Origin: Legionellales bacterium UBA4759
Lineage (GTDB): Bacteria > Pseudomonadota > Gammaproteobacteria > Legionellales > Legionellaceae
Reading direction: 5' to 3'
Length of the DNA stretch: 16,944 nt
NCBI GenBank assembly: GCA_002403515.1
Contig: DHHZ01000109.1
Coordinates: forward strand, 1 to 16,944
Shown here: positions 7,501 to 14,278 of the stretch, in pieces
Position numbering within the stretch: the stretch's first letter is position 1
How the letters are laid out: each line of letters starts with the position of its first letter
Made by a program: the position numbers and the translations under genes
Notes under the pieces: generated by a model
What the model saw: the letters and a program-made list of their open reading frames with translations, nothing else
Databases searched by the model: none
Told to the model about the DNA's origin: nothing

Positions 7501-8359
7501 AACACCAGCTGTTAAAGCTAAATTACAGTTTGAGGTCGGCCTTTCTTGTGCATTAATGTTGAGAGATGATAAAGCCTTAGGCCCCTTCACCCAAGTCTAT
7601 CATCAACGCGTCATTCAAAAAGAAGTGAGCTATTTTAATGTTGTTATAGATGGGGGTGCTTTAACTGGTTACTATAATGACACAAAAAATGTTGTGAATC
7701 AGGTTAATTCAGTATTAAATTCTAGATATGATAAGGATTCAAACATTTTAGAGAAATTAAAAAATCTTGTTAAACAAGAACAATTATTTCAAGAGAAGTT
7801 ATCTAAAATTGCGGATGACACTTATGTTGGACACTACAACCCATTTTATGCCGAATCATCAGAAATGTTAAAGCAAAATCAAACAAATATTTCTGAGATT
7901 TTATTACAAACAGAAGAAGAAACTCCTCAAATAGCGTTTGATCTTGAAAAGCAGCATAAAAATAATGATATAGAATTCCAAGCATTTCTTAAGTTGACTG
8001 AGGCTTATCAACTTCTTAACCAAATGCAAAATTTGGTAAGAAAAGATGACACACGTTATCAAGTGATTGTTGAGGTCAAAAAGTTGATTGTTAATGAAGT
8101 TGAAGTTGGTCAATATGCAAAAGCAATCACCAAGGTCTCGGAAAAACTTAAGACATTATCTCATGTTGATTCACTTGCAAAGCAATCGGCAATTTTGGCG
8201 CTTTGGCAGAAATTTTGGAGTTTTTTTACTGGAACCAAAAGTTTGCAACAAAACTTTAAGGATTTCAAAAAGAAATTTCAACAAGTATCTCAAAAACCTG
8301 CACCCATCGAGGAAGTTAGTCCTGATTCTAGGCCTACCCTGGTAGGCCGGAAAATCTAA
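4571..8359 (+). CDS. Large helix-rich protein of unknown function, candidate effector
   Basis: I do not recognise this 1262-residue protein. It is dominated by Lys/Glu/Leu/Gln-rich helical sequence with likely coiled coils (for example about 330-410 and 830-930). There is no signal peptide, nucleotide-binding motif or obvious catalytic motif. Visible details are an 8-residue tandem duplication VIEPVQK(N/T) at 62-77, moderately hydrophobic stretches near 257-271, 710-724 and 733-755 that could associate with membrane, and an acidic Ser/Asp patch near 818-826. The C-terminus has Glu-Glu 15-16 residues from the end and a hydrophobic last residue, loosely like Legionella Dot/Icm E-block signals. 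A secreted-effector role is therefore inference only. The ATG at 4571 is the first start after an in-frame stop at 4526-4528 and lacks a clear ribosome site. The gene is monocistronic and converges on clpB. Confidence 0.85.
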   Translation: MEGIANLQAARKAFAWCGNAAIELAITYATDGLDSNAIKVIAYGVEALYKAAEQNQFINEHVIEPVQKNVIEPVQKTVNERITAPLEEIINKKVSTPVKNIIQNLQSLGIGKICVDLRDQILEQVRKTEFQGFFNDLDFREKESDPTTVASIKRILNILKEVEETIGYIEKFDLNATLTYELAKQLGGILTKIGPLEQSLKDLSHAVLDAETYLKPVIGSLTQHLEKIKGFTSQTLQAVDEKTAPMRMVLGETTAKSGLMGSAMVISPYILQEITSALSTDQSPKKTTKKYKYLSAKEQSYQEKLQGLKDKPDIIKLNAVLAMLLGDTISIYQNYKNLTQELYEQGQANLELIQKEILPQLQSELEGYEEQLGLPKDSLVKVFTENAQAQLEMLKKNLELAKNARLSAIIYSTYVSPVLSKIKNSRLLKVVVSGLKSISRAFKSSETQNSIPEEMSMPKSDDTALQKLRIARYQEYHTNIKELEIVKDFSKTFFKHISAEKKLDINELYPYLQPYFLDRHPHLDVKICKALSEGRTLPIQEIKAARKDVEMAINHAIAQQNFNQELLKKRYGENLKLPKDIEEVAERKAWERIEITNGKTLEVRGNDFYHQDLFGRMHQLKLSKKVEMALEKTLEKLNEMLLPVVLDELGIRGKKLSEVLASYNPNAPLKSKVAKTYQKVLNTLINSKNCLESLERIPDIEKDPSWNPSGIVATAIGSVVALATDEDPKKIKYVVGTLLPILTDGLGTVWAAQSLASDPVLSGIMGDLKSEFEPLKDLQFWAQLMGLKVEQAPQESLELAQDISEARSLAMEEGRVTSDGSDSDDEFIESFRETLVLASEELKANAQDKILQEFQQKFQTRLNSKTSLDDMKGLSDAFSKILKKIDAIGILSDEELDKLQKFIKEKHEVLQKKLIEVIQTTETKMGMKPGALFENLQLNQMISTTYVSALKKLYQLQGKELKLELEDLMSIYEDKNLTPAVKAKLQFEVGLSCALMLRDDKALGPFTQVYHQRVIQKEVSYFNVVIDGGALTGYYNDTKNVVNQVNSVLNSRYDKDSNILEKLKNLVKQEQLFQEKLSKIADDTYVGHYNPFYAESSEMLKQNQTNISEILLQTEEETPQIAFDLEKQHKNNDIEFQAFLKLTEAYQLLNQMQNLVRKDDTRYQVIVEVKKLIVNEVEVGQYAKAITKVSEKLKTLSHVDSLAKQSAILALWQKFWSFFTGTKSLQQNFKDFKKKFQQVSQKPAPIEEVSPDSRPTLVGRKI
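4754..4801 (+). repeat. 24-bp in-frame tandem duplication
   Basis: Two adjacent 24-nt units (4754-4777 and 4778-4801) encode VIEPVQKN and VIEPVQKT. Identity is exact over 22 nt, comparing 4752-4773 with 4776-4797. A decayed third unit (VNERITAP) may follow. The near identity points to a recent duplication within a helical region. Confidence 0.9.
8331..8348. repeat. GC-rich palindrome at the 3' end of the large gene
   Basis: A perfect 8-bp inverted repeat, GGCCTACC (8331-8338) and GGTAGGCC (8341-8348), with a 2-nt centre, lies in the last codons of the 1262-residue protein gene. A T-rich stretch (about 8366-8372) follows on the + strand, 18 nt beyond the stem. It sits at the meeting point of two convergent genes and could help end transcription, but stem and T-run are too far apart for a standard terminator. 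Confidence 0.45.
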
Positions 8360-8364
8360 TGGGT

Positions 8365-10941
8365 TTATTTTTTGATTTTAAAGCTAATCTCACCACCTTT
8401 TAATAGGGTATCGACATGGCATTTGGGTGGAACTTTACCAGCTAATAGTTCTTGAGCAAGTGGATTGACGAGCTTATGTTCAATCACTCGTTTTAATGGT
8501 CGTGCACCATAGACCGGATCAAAACCAATTTCTGCCAAATAATCCATGACATCATTGCCAACTTTGAGTTCAATTTCTCGTTGAGTTAAACGACCTTTAA
8601 GTTTGGCAATTTGAATTTCTGCAATTTGTTTGATTTGTGTTGAAGTTAGTGCATGAAATACCACGGATTCATCAATACGATTGATAAATTCAGGTCGAAA
8701 GTGTTTTGCAACCAAGTGCATCACTTGCTCTTTAATATGACTATAACTTTCTTTGCCACCCATTTCTTGAATTAAATGAGAACCTAAATTCGATGTCATA
8801 ACAACGACTGTATTGCGAAAATCAACTGTGCGTCCTTGGCTGTCTGTTAAACGCCCATCGTCGAGCACCTGTAATAAAATATTAAATACATCGGGGTGTG
8901 CTTTTTCAATTTCATCAAACAAAATCACAGAGTAGGGGCGTCGGCGTATGGCTTCTGTTAAATAGCCACCTTCTTCATATCCAACATAGCCAGGGGGGGC
9001 TCCAATGAGTCGAGCTACGGCATGTTTTTCCATGTATTCAGACATATCAATACGTACCAACGCCTCTTCGGTATCAAATAAAAATCCAGCCAATGCTTTA
9101 CAAAGTTCGGTTTTACCAACACCCGTGGGGCCTAAAAATAAAAAAGAACCGATGGGTTTATTGGGATCTGATAATCCAGCTCTTGAGCGACGAATAGCAT
9201 TTGCTACAGCGCTTACAGCTTCATCTTGTCCGATGAGCTTTTTATGTAAGGCCGCTTCCATGTTCAATAGTTTTTCTTTTTCACCTTCAAGCATTTTTGC
9301 AACGGGAATACCAGTCCATTTTGAAACAATTTCAGCAATTTCTTCTTCAGTTACCTTATTTCGAACCAATTTATTTTCTTTGTGTTTGGTTTGGGCAACC
9401 GCAGACAATTGTTTTTCTAATTCTGGGATTTTTCCGTATTGAAGTTCAGACATTTTGCTTAAATCACCAGTTCTTCTTGCAGCCTCTAACTCATTTTTGG
9501 CTTTTTCCAGGGCTTCTTTAATGTGAGTAGCGCCTTGTAATTGAGCTTTTTCACTTTTCCAAACTTCTGCTAAATCTGCGTATTGTTTTTCTAAATCATC
9601 AATCAGATGCTCTAAATCTGCCAAGCGTTTTTTGGAAGCATCATCAGATTCTTTTTTCAGTGCTTCACGTTCAATTTTTAATTGAATTAAACGTCGTTCT
9701 AATTTATCCAAGCTTTCAGGCTTGGAATCAATTTCCATGCGAATTTGACTGGCCGCTTCATCAATAAGATCAATGGCTTTATCGGGCAATTGTCTATCGG
9801 TGATATAGCGATGGGATAAAGTCGCAGCTGCAACGATGGCAGGGTCTGTAATATCAACCCCATGATGCACTTCATATTTTTCTTTCAGTCCTCGTAGAAT
9901 AGCAATGGTATCTTCTACGCTGGGTTCTTGAACAAATATTTTTTGAAATCGTCTTTCTAGTGCCGCATCTTTTTCAATGTATTGGCGATACTCGTCTAAG
10001 GTGGTGGCGCCAATACAATGCAATTCTCCGCGGGCAAGTGCTGGTTTTAACATGTTGCCAGCATCCATAGCGCCTTCGGCTTTACCTGCGCCAACCATCG
10101 TGTGTAATTCATCGATGAATAAAATAATTTGTCCTTCTTGTTTGGCCAAATCATTCAGCACGGCTTTTAGTCGCTCTTCAAATTCTCCCCGAAATTTAGC
10201 CCCAGCAATTAAAGCACCCATGTCTAGTGATAATAATTTTTTATTTTTCAAACCTTCTGGCACTTCGCCATTGATAATTCGTTGTGCTAATCCTTCAACG
10301 ATAGCTGTTTTACCAACACCTGGTTCACCAATTAATACGGGATTATTTTTGGTGCGTCGTTGGAGTACTTGAATGGTGCGACGGATTTCATCATCGCGAC
10401 CAATAACAGGGTCAAGTTTTCCATTTTCTGCTCTTTCTGTCATATCAATGGTGTATTTTTTAAGGGCTTGTCTTTGATCTTCTGCATTGGGATCAGTCAC
10501 ATTTTCTCCGGCTCTTAATGATTGAATATTGCGTTCAATGACTTGTGCTTTGGCGCCACATTCTTTAAACATTTCACCATAGGGAGTTGTATCTTCTGCA
10601 GAGGCTAAGATAAACCACTCACTTGGGATATACTGGTCTTGATGCTTTTGAGCGAGCTTTTCTGTGTGATTGAGAAGTCGCATGAGGTGATTTGATACAT
10701 GGATATCTGCTGTATTACTGACTTTCGCAAAACTTAATAATCTTTTTTGTAAGCGCGATTTAAGTTCGGCGATATTCACACCCGATTGGGCAAGTAAAGG
10801 ACGACAAGTACCGTTAGGCTCATCCAATAGTGCTTGTAGAAGATGTTCTGGTTCAATGAAGTTATTTTCATAACCCAAGGCTTGTGATTGAGCCTCAGCC
10901 AGTGCTTGTTGAAAAGAGGTGGTTAGTTTATCAAATCTCAT
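8365..10941 (-). CDS. clpB: ATP-dependent disaggregase chaperone ClpB
   Basis: ClpB is the Hsp100 hexameric disaggregase that, with DnaK/DnaJ/GrpE, pulls polypeptides out of aggregates after heat stress. The 858 residues match E. coli (857). Order: N-domain (about 1-145), AAA1 with Walker A GEPGVGKT (205-212) and Walker B LFIDE (274-278), the coiled-coil M-domain (about 405-525) that separates ClpB from ClpA/ClpC, and AAA2 with Walker A GPTGVGKT (604-611), the pore-loop GYVG (651-654) and Walker B VILFDE (672-677). No ClpP-binding loop is expected or seen. The gene is divergent from sppA, and a near-consensus sigma32 promoter lies 42-69 nt upstream of its start, so heat-shock control is likely. 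Its end lies 5 bp from the convergent large gene. Complete and confident. Confidence 0.98.
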   Translation of the reverse strand: MRFDKLTTSFQQALAEAQSQALGYENNFIEPEHLLQALLDEPNGTCRPLLAQSGVNIAELKSRLQKRLLSFAKVSNTADIHVSNHLMRLLNHTEKLAQKHQDQYIPSEWFILASAEDTTPYGEMFKECGAKAQVIERNIQSLRAGENVTDPNAEDQRQALKKYTIDMTERAENGKLDPVIGRDDEIRRTIQVLQRRTKNNPVLIGEPGVGKTAIVEGLAQRIINGEVPEGLKNKKLLSLDMGALIAGAKFRGEFEERLKAVLNDLAKQEGQIILFIDELHTMVGAGKAEGAMDAGNMLKPALARGELHCIGATTLDEYRQYIEKDAALERRFQKIFVQEPSVEDTIAILRGLKEKYEVHHGVDITDPAIVAAATLSHRYITDRQLPDKAIDLIDEAASQIRMEIDSKPESLDKLERRLIQLKIEREALKKESDDASKKRLADLEHLIDDLEKQYADLAEVWKSEKAQLQGATHIKEALEKAKNELEAARRTGDLSKMSELQYGKIPELEKQLSAVAQTKHKENKLVRNKVTEEEIAEIVSKWTGIPVAKMLEGEKEKLLNMEAALHKKLIGQDEAVSAVANAIRRSRAGLSDPNKPIGSFLFLGPTGVGKTELCKALAGFLFDTEEALVRIDMSEYMEKHAVARLIGAPPGYVGYEEGGYLTEAIRRRPYSVILFDEIEKAHPDVFNILLQVLDDGRLTDSQGRTVDFRNTVVVMTSNLGSHLIQEMGGKESYSHIKEQVMHLVAKHFRPEFINRIDESVVFHALTSTQIKQIAEIQIAKLKGRLTQREIELKVGNDVMDYLAEIGFDPVYGARPLKRVIEHKLVNPLAQELLAGKVPPKCHVDTLLKGGEISFKIKK

Positions 10942-10982
10942 GCTCTACTCTCTTTGTTTGCTTTTAAACGCCTATATATTTA

Positions 10983-11010
10983 AAATGGAGGATATTTTTT
11001 AAATTTCAAG
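10983..11010 (-). promoter_or_regulatory. Sigma32 (RpoH) heat-shock promoter of clpB
   Basis: Read on the minus strand: -35 CTTGAAA (11010-11004), a 13-nt spacer, then -10 CTCCATTT (10990-10983). The RpoH consensus is CTTGAAA, 13-15 nt, CCCCATNT, so only one defined base differs. Transcription would begin near 10976, giving a leader of about 35 nt. clpB is a standard RpoH target. The -35 overlaps the sppA ribosome site on the other strand. Confidence 0.85.
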
Positions 11011-11018
11011 GGAAATTT

Positions 11019-11972
11019 ATGTCTTTTGATAAAAATCTTGATGCACAAACCTTATTAAATAAAATGGTATTTGATTTTCTGAAACAACAAAGGCATCAAA
11101 GATATTGGAAATGGTTTAAACGAGTTTGTATTATTGCTTTGCTAGGATTTTTAGTTTCTCAAGTGGTGCTTGAGGTGCTGGCTGATAAAAAAATGCGCCT
11201 TCGTCCCCATGTCGGTCTAATAGATATCAAAGGTGAGATTGGCGATAACAACCTAGCCAGCGCCGATAACTTTAGTAAATCTTTAGATAAAGCTTACAAA
11301 GCTCAAAATTTAAAAGCAGTGGTTTTAAGAATCAACAGTCCTGGGGGTAGTCCTGTTCAAGCAGATTATATGTTTAATTTGCTGAAGTATTATCGTCAGC
11401 AGCATCCCGGTACACCAATCTATGCGGTTTGTACCGACACGTGTGCTTCTGCTGCATATTATGTGGCTGTTGCGGCTGATAAAATCTATGCCAATCCAGC
11501 ATCAATTGTGGGTTCTATTGGCGTAGTCTATAACGGGTTTGGATTTGATCAGCTCATGAATAAAGTGGGTATCACCCGCCGCTTGATGATTGCCGGAAAA
11601 AACAAAGGTATTATGGACCCATTCTCACCAGAAAACCCAGAACAAAAAGCGCTGATGCAGAAAATGATTGATGAAATTCATCAACAGTTTATAGCTCGTG
11701 TTAAAGAAGGCCGCGGTCAACGTTTAAAAATTGATGATGAAACATTTTCTGGTTTGCCATGGACAGGGCAGGACGCACTTGGTCGAGGTTTAATTGATGA
11801 GTTTGGTAGTACAGGTGATCTGATTAGAAAAGTCATCAAAGTCACTGATGTGGTGGATTATACTGAAAAACCAAGCGTCGTAGAGCAGTTCTCCAAAAAT
11901 GTGGGTGCCAATTTAAATCTGGATGTTGGAAGCTTAGAAAAATGGAGTCATCTGAAATCATCAATTCTATAG
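11019..11972 (+). CDS. sppA: Signal peptide peptidase SppA, short (36K) type
   Basis: Inner-membrane serine protease that degrades signal peptides left after protein export. The 317 residues match the short single-domain SppA (Bacillus-type length) rather than the 67-kDa double-domain E. coli form. It has a charged cytoplasmic N-terminus, one transmembrane segment (about 36-54), then the S49 peptidase domain. The oxyanion region SPGGSP is at 107-112, the catalytic serine is probably S144 in CASAAYYVA, and the general-base lysine is probably K196 in GKNKG, the expected Ser/Lys dyad. The start has a strong AAGGGA (11008-11013), 5 nt before the ATG. It is transcribed divergently from clpB across a 77-bp gap. 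No hairpin terminator is seen in the 90 nt after the stop. Confidence 0.93.
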   Translation: MSFDKNLDAQTLLNKMVFDFLKQQRHQRYWKWFKRVCIIALLGFLVSQVVLEVLADKKMRLRPHVGLIDIKGEIGDNNLASADNFSKSLDKAYKAQNLKAVVLRINSPGGSPVQADYMFNLLKYYRQQHPGTPIYAVCTDTCASAAYYVAVAADKIYANPASIVGSIGVVYNGFGFDQLMNKVGITRRLMIAGKNKGIMDPFSPENPEQKALMQKMIDEIHQQFIARVKEGRGQRLKIDDETFSGLPWTGQDALGRGLIDEFGSTGDLIRKVIKVTDVVDYTEKPSVVEQFSKNVGANLNLDVGSLEKWSHLKSSIL

Positions 11973-12062
11973 TTGATATTAATTTTTAAGATATTATTGG
12001 GTTTTCTAGATTATCCAAAATTATGGTCTATATTTATAAATGTAGATAATTAGGAGAATTTC

Positions 12063-12443
12063 ATGAAAAAAATGATATTAGGATTAATGATAGTTGGGAC
12101 TTCTTTCGTTTATGCTGATATGCCCAATTTTAAAGACATGATTAGTGACATGGACCGTGAATTATCAACTATCCATGACAAGTTCAAAAGCACTGAGACC
12201 TCTGTTGGAATGTTTGTACACACCAAAGAGGATAAGTTCATTCGCATTCACGGAACAATGCCTGGTTCGCGTGGTACCCAGTTAAACGATAAGATGACTA
12301 AAGAGTTACTTTCAAAAGGTTCTTATGAATCTAAAAATGAAGAAATCCCTGAGTTGGGTCTAATTTGTCAGGAACTTCATTACTATTTTGATAAAGATAA
12401 AAACTTAGCACTTGGTATAGCCAAGGGCTGTGAGAAAAAATAG
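12063..12443 (+). CDS. Small secreted protein, unknown function
   Basis: I do not recognise this 126-residue protein. Residues 1-18 form a signal peptide (Lys2-Lys3, hydrophobic core ILGLMIVG, probable cleavage Tyr-Ala18/Asp19), so the mature protein of about 108 residues should be periplasmic or secreted. It is rich in charged residues and has two mature cysteines (C102, C123) that may pair. Asp- and Lys-rich helical sequence (about 22-45) precedes a segment that reads as beta structure (48-64). A strong Shine-Dalgarno AGGAG (12052-12056) gives high confidence in the start. A strong rho-independent terminator follows 7 nt after the stop, and 90 nt without a gene precede it, so it is probably a single-gene unit. 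Confidence 0.85.
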   Translation: MKKMILGLMIVGTSFVYADMPNFKDMISDMDRELSTIHDKFKSTETSVGMFVHTKEDKFIRIHGTMPGSRGTQLNDKMTKELLSKGSYESKNEEIPELGLICQELHYYFDKDKNLALGIAKGCEKK

Positions 12444-12449
12444 TTTATT

Positions 12450-12475
12450 AAGCCAGTCCTAAGACTGGCTTTTTT
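12450..12475 (+). terminator. Rho-independent terminator
   Basis: AGCCAGTC (12451-12458) pairs perfectly with GACTGGCT (12463-12470) around a CTAA loop, and A12450 can pair with T12471. A run of six T follows from 12470. It ends transcription of the 12063-12443 gene. On the other strand it lies 4 bp beyond suhB, where the T-tract is poorer, so bidirectional use is possible but weaker. Confidence 0.92.
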
Positions 12476-12478
12476 ATC

Positions 12479-13255
12479 TTAAGAATTTTGAGAACTCTCA
12501 ATCCAGCTTTTATTCAGTTTGATATTGCTGGCCATGATTTGATGATGCGGTAATGATTGTGGTTGGCCTTTAAAATCGGTCACGATACCACCAGCTTCTT
12601 GAACCATTAAAATTCCTGCAGCACAATCCCAAGGGTTGATATTAGAAGCAATATAACCATCTAATCGTCCACAAGCTACATAAGCGATGTCAAGGGATGC
12701 ACAGCCCATTCGTCTGGTGCTGCTTAATTGATGGCTAAAATGACTCAAACGAGAAACTTCTTCTAATGCATTTTCTGAAGAGTTAAGTTTTCCTAAACCA
12801 ATTAAAGCATTGGTGATAATGTTATTTTGGCCAACACGAATTCTGCGATTATTCAATTGAGCACCACGGCCACGGCTTGCAGAAAAACACTCATGGCGAA
12901 TAGGGTCAAAAATGACGGCATGTTCAATGTTATTTTTTACTTGTATTGCAATTGATATGGCAAAATGTGAAATGCCATGTAAGAAGTTTTTGGTACCATC
13001 AAGCGGGTCAATAATCCAAGTCGTTTCACTTTGATTGTCAATCAAGCCACATTCTTCGGATAAGATATTGTGTTTAGGGAACTTTTTTTTGATGCCTTGA
13101 ATAATAATATTTTCTGCTTGCACATCAATAATGGTTGAATCACCTTTAGATGGGTCATTCTTAACTTCTAAAAAAGGAGCTTGTTCTTGATTTCTGCGAA
13201 TGAAATCACCCGCTTGCCGTGCGATTTGTACGGCGACATTGACTAATGGTTCCAT
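12479..13255 (-). CDS. suhB: Inositol monophosphatase family protein SuhB
   Basis: Mg-dependent inositol-1-monophosphatase fold enzyme of 258 residues (E. coli SuhB 267). In E. coli SuhB also joins the ribosomal RNA transcription antitermination complex. Metal-site motifs are present: EECG with E67 and E68, DPLDGT (83-88) with D83 and D86, and WD (209-210) preceding the CAAG helix. The frame stays open to a TTG at 13282, but the ATG at 13255 is preferred: it aligns with the E. coli N-terminus, and the predicted transcription start near 13278 would lie downstream of that TTG. No Shine-Dalgarno is visible. It converges on the small secreted protein gene at 12443. Upstream on the same strand, 111 nt separate it from the interrupted DUF3638 gene. 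Confidence 0.93.
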   Translation of the reverse strand: MEPLVNVAVQIARQAGDFIRRNQEQAPFLEVKNDPSKGDSTIIDVQAENIIIQGIKKKFPKHNILSEECGLIDNQSETTWIIDPLDGTKNFLHGISHFAISIAIQVKNNIEHAVIFDPIRHECFSASRGRGAQLNNRRIRVGQNNIITNALIGLGKLNSSENALEEVSRLSHFSHQLSSTRRMGCASLDIAYVACGRLDGYIASNINPWDCAAGILMVQEAGGIVTDFKGQPQSLPHHQIMASNIKLNKSWIESSQNS

Positions 13256-13284
13256 AATTTTTAATAAGCTACAAAAAAACAAAC

Positions 13285-13313
13285 ATTATATCAGATTAAA
13301 ACCAATCTGGTAA
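13285..13313 (-). promoter_or_regulatory. Sigma70 promoter of suhB with a spacer inverted repeat
   Basis: On the minus strand: -35 TTACCA (13313-13308, 4 of 6 consensus), a 17-nt spacer, and -10 TATAAT (13290-13285), preceded by TGA to give an extended -10. The spacer holds an inverted repeat CAGATT/AATCTG (13292-13297 and 13304-13309) around six bases, a possible operator or hairpin. The leader to the ATG at 13255 would be about 23 nt. Confidence 0.7.
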
Positions 13314-13366
13314 GTTTATTTCTTGAGAATTGCTTGAAATTAGCATATATAGCCAACCAATTGATA

Positions 13367-14251
13367 CTAATTATTATTTTTGGGAATATTTTCTTTAATG
13401 CTCTCAATGATTTGTTCTGATTTGGTTTTTGGTTTAAATAAACTATATTGTTTTTGTTTTTCAGAAGTATTAAAAAGATACTTGAAGATAATTTGGAGTA
13501 ATTTTTTAAATCCATGATGTTCATCAATAATTTCTTGATGTTTAGTCATCATTTTCTCAATGCTTTCTTGTAGGTTTTGATTGGTTTTTTGGTTGCAAAC
13601 CAAATATTTCACTTGTAAGAAAACTGAGAATAGTTTTTTTCCTTTAGGATTATCATCTTTCAATAATTTGATGGTATGTTGTCCTAGTTTTTTTAAACCA
13701 TCTTTAAGTTTTTGATCAATAGGGAGTGTATCCATTGTTGCTAAATGTTGTTGGATTAAATATTCATTAAGTTCTTTTGCAGGTTGGTTTTCAAGTCTTA
13801 AACAAGCTGCTTCAAGTCTTGCTATATTATATTCTTCAGCTACCAGGTAATTATCAAGTAATTTAAATTGACATTTTGCAACTTTAGGATGTTCCTCTAA
13901 AAACCAATTGGGGTATTGTTCTTTTGATGAAAAATTATCGATATAAGAGTGCAAGTTTTCTAATGTAATGATTCCTTTATCCAATAGTATCTTCAAAATG
14001 TTTATTTTTTGATAAATGAGAGGTTTATCTTCCTCGATAGGAATCTCTATTTCAGGAAGTTGGCTTAATATTTCTCTTTCATCAGTAAGAGCAACTTCTG
14101 GATTTAATAAATTTTTAGTAAGTGCTGTTAGTATTTTAATTTTTTCAAAATGTACAGCGATTGTTTGCCTTAAAAAAGGGTATTTTCTTGTCATTTCTTC
14201 TTGGGTTTCGATTGTATTTTTTGCCATGATATTTGTTAAGAGGGCATCCAT
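13367..14251 (-). CDS. Downstream fragment of the interrupted DUF3638-type protein
   Basis: An open stretch of 294 codons from an ATG at 14251. It is in the same frame as the larger ORF ending at 14276, separated only by that TAA and 8 sense codons. Residues 21-44 (TRKYPFLRQTIAVHF and on) repeat a unit seen twice in the upstream ORF (478-502 and 551-576); a weaker copy may lie at 118-137. The likeness extends back past this ATG toward the stop. No Shine-Dalgarno precedes the ATG. The simplest reading is the C-terminal tail of a once continuous protein, now a remnant or separately translated piece. The rest is Lys/Glu/Leu-rich helix with no signal peptide or catalytic motif. A genuine separate gene, or a sequencing error at the stop, cannot be excluded. 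Confidence 0.6.
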   Translation of the reverse strand: MDALLTNIMAKNTIETQEEMTRKYPFLRQTIAVHFEKIKILTALTKNLLNPEVALTDEREILSQLPEIEIPIEEDKPLIYQKINILKILLDKGIITLENLHSYIDNFSSKEQYPNWFLEEHPKVAKCQFKLLDNYLVAEEYNIARLEAACLRLENQPAKELNEYLIQQHLATMDTLPIDQKLKDGLKKLGQHTIKLLKDDNPKGKKLFSVFLQVKYLVCNQKTNQNLQESIEKMMTKHQEIIDEHHGFKKLLQIIFKYLFNTSEKQKQYSLFKPKTKSEQIIESIKENIPKNNN

Positions 14252-14275
14252 GTCTTGTTTAAATTCTTGGATGAT

Positions 14276-14278
14276 TTA
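14276..14278 (-). other. In-frame TAA interrupting a long ORF
   Basis: This stop is the only break in an open frame running from the right edge of the window to 13367, about 1190 codons. The codons just after it (IIQEFKQD) fit the local helical repeat. It is either a real nonsense mutation, the true end of the upstream gene, or a one-base sequence error. Confidence 0.8.

Noticed and set aside
9005..9442. A 145-codon open frame opposite clpB.
   Set aside because: It is fully antisense to conserved ClpB coding sequence; its composition is a shadow of the real gene. The same applies to 9977-10372.
13256..13282. A nine-residue N-terminal extension of SuhB from TTG.
   Set aside because: It lies upstream of the predicted transcription start and does not match the SuhB family N-terminus.
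14276..14278. Programmed recoding (selenocysteine or pyrrolysine) at the in-frame stop.
   Set aside because: The codon is TAA, which is not used for either, and no recoding element is evident.
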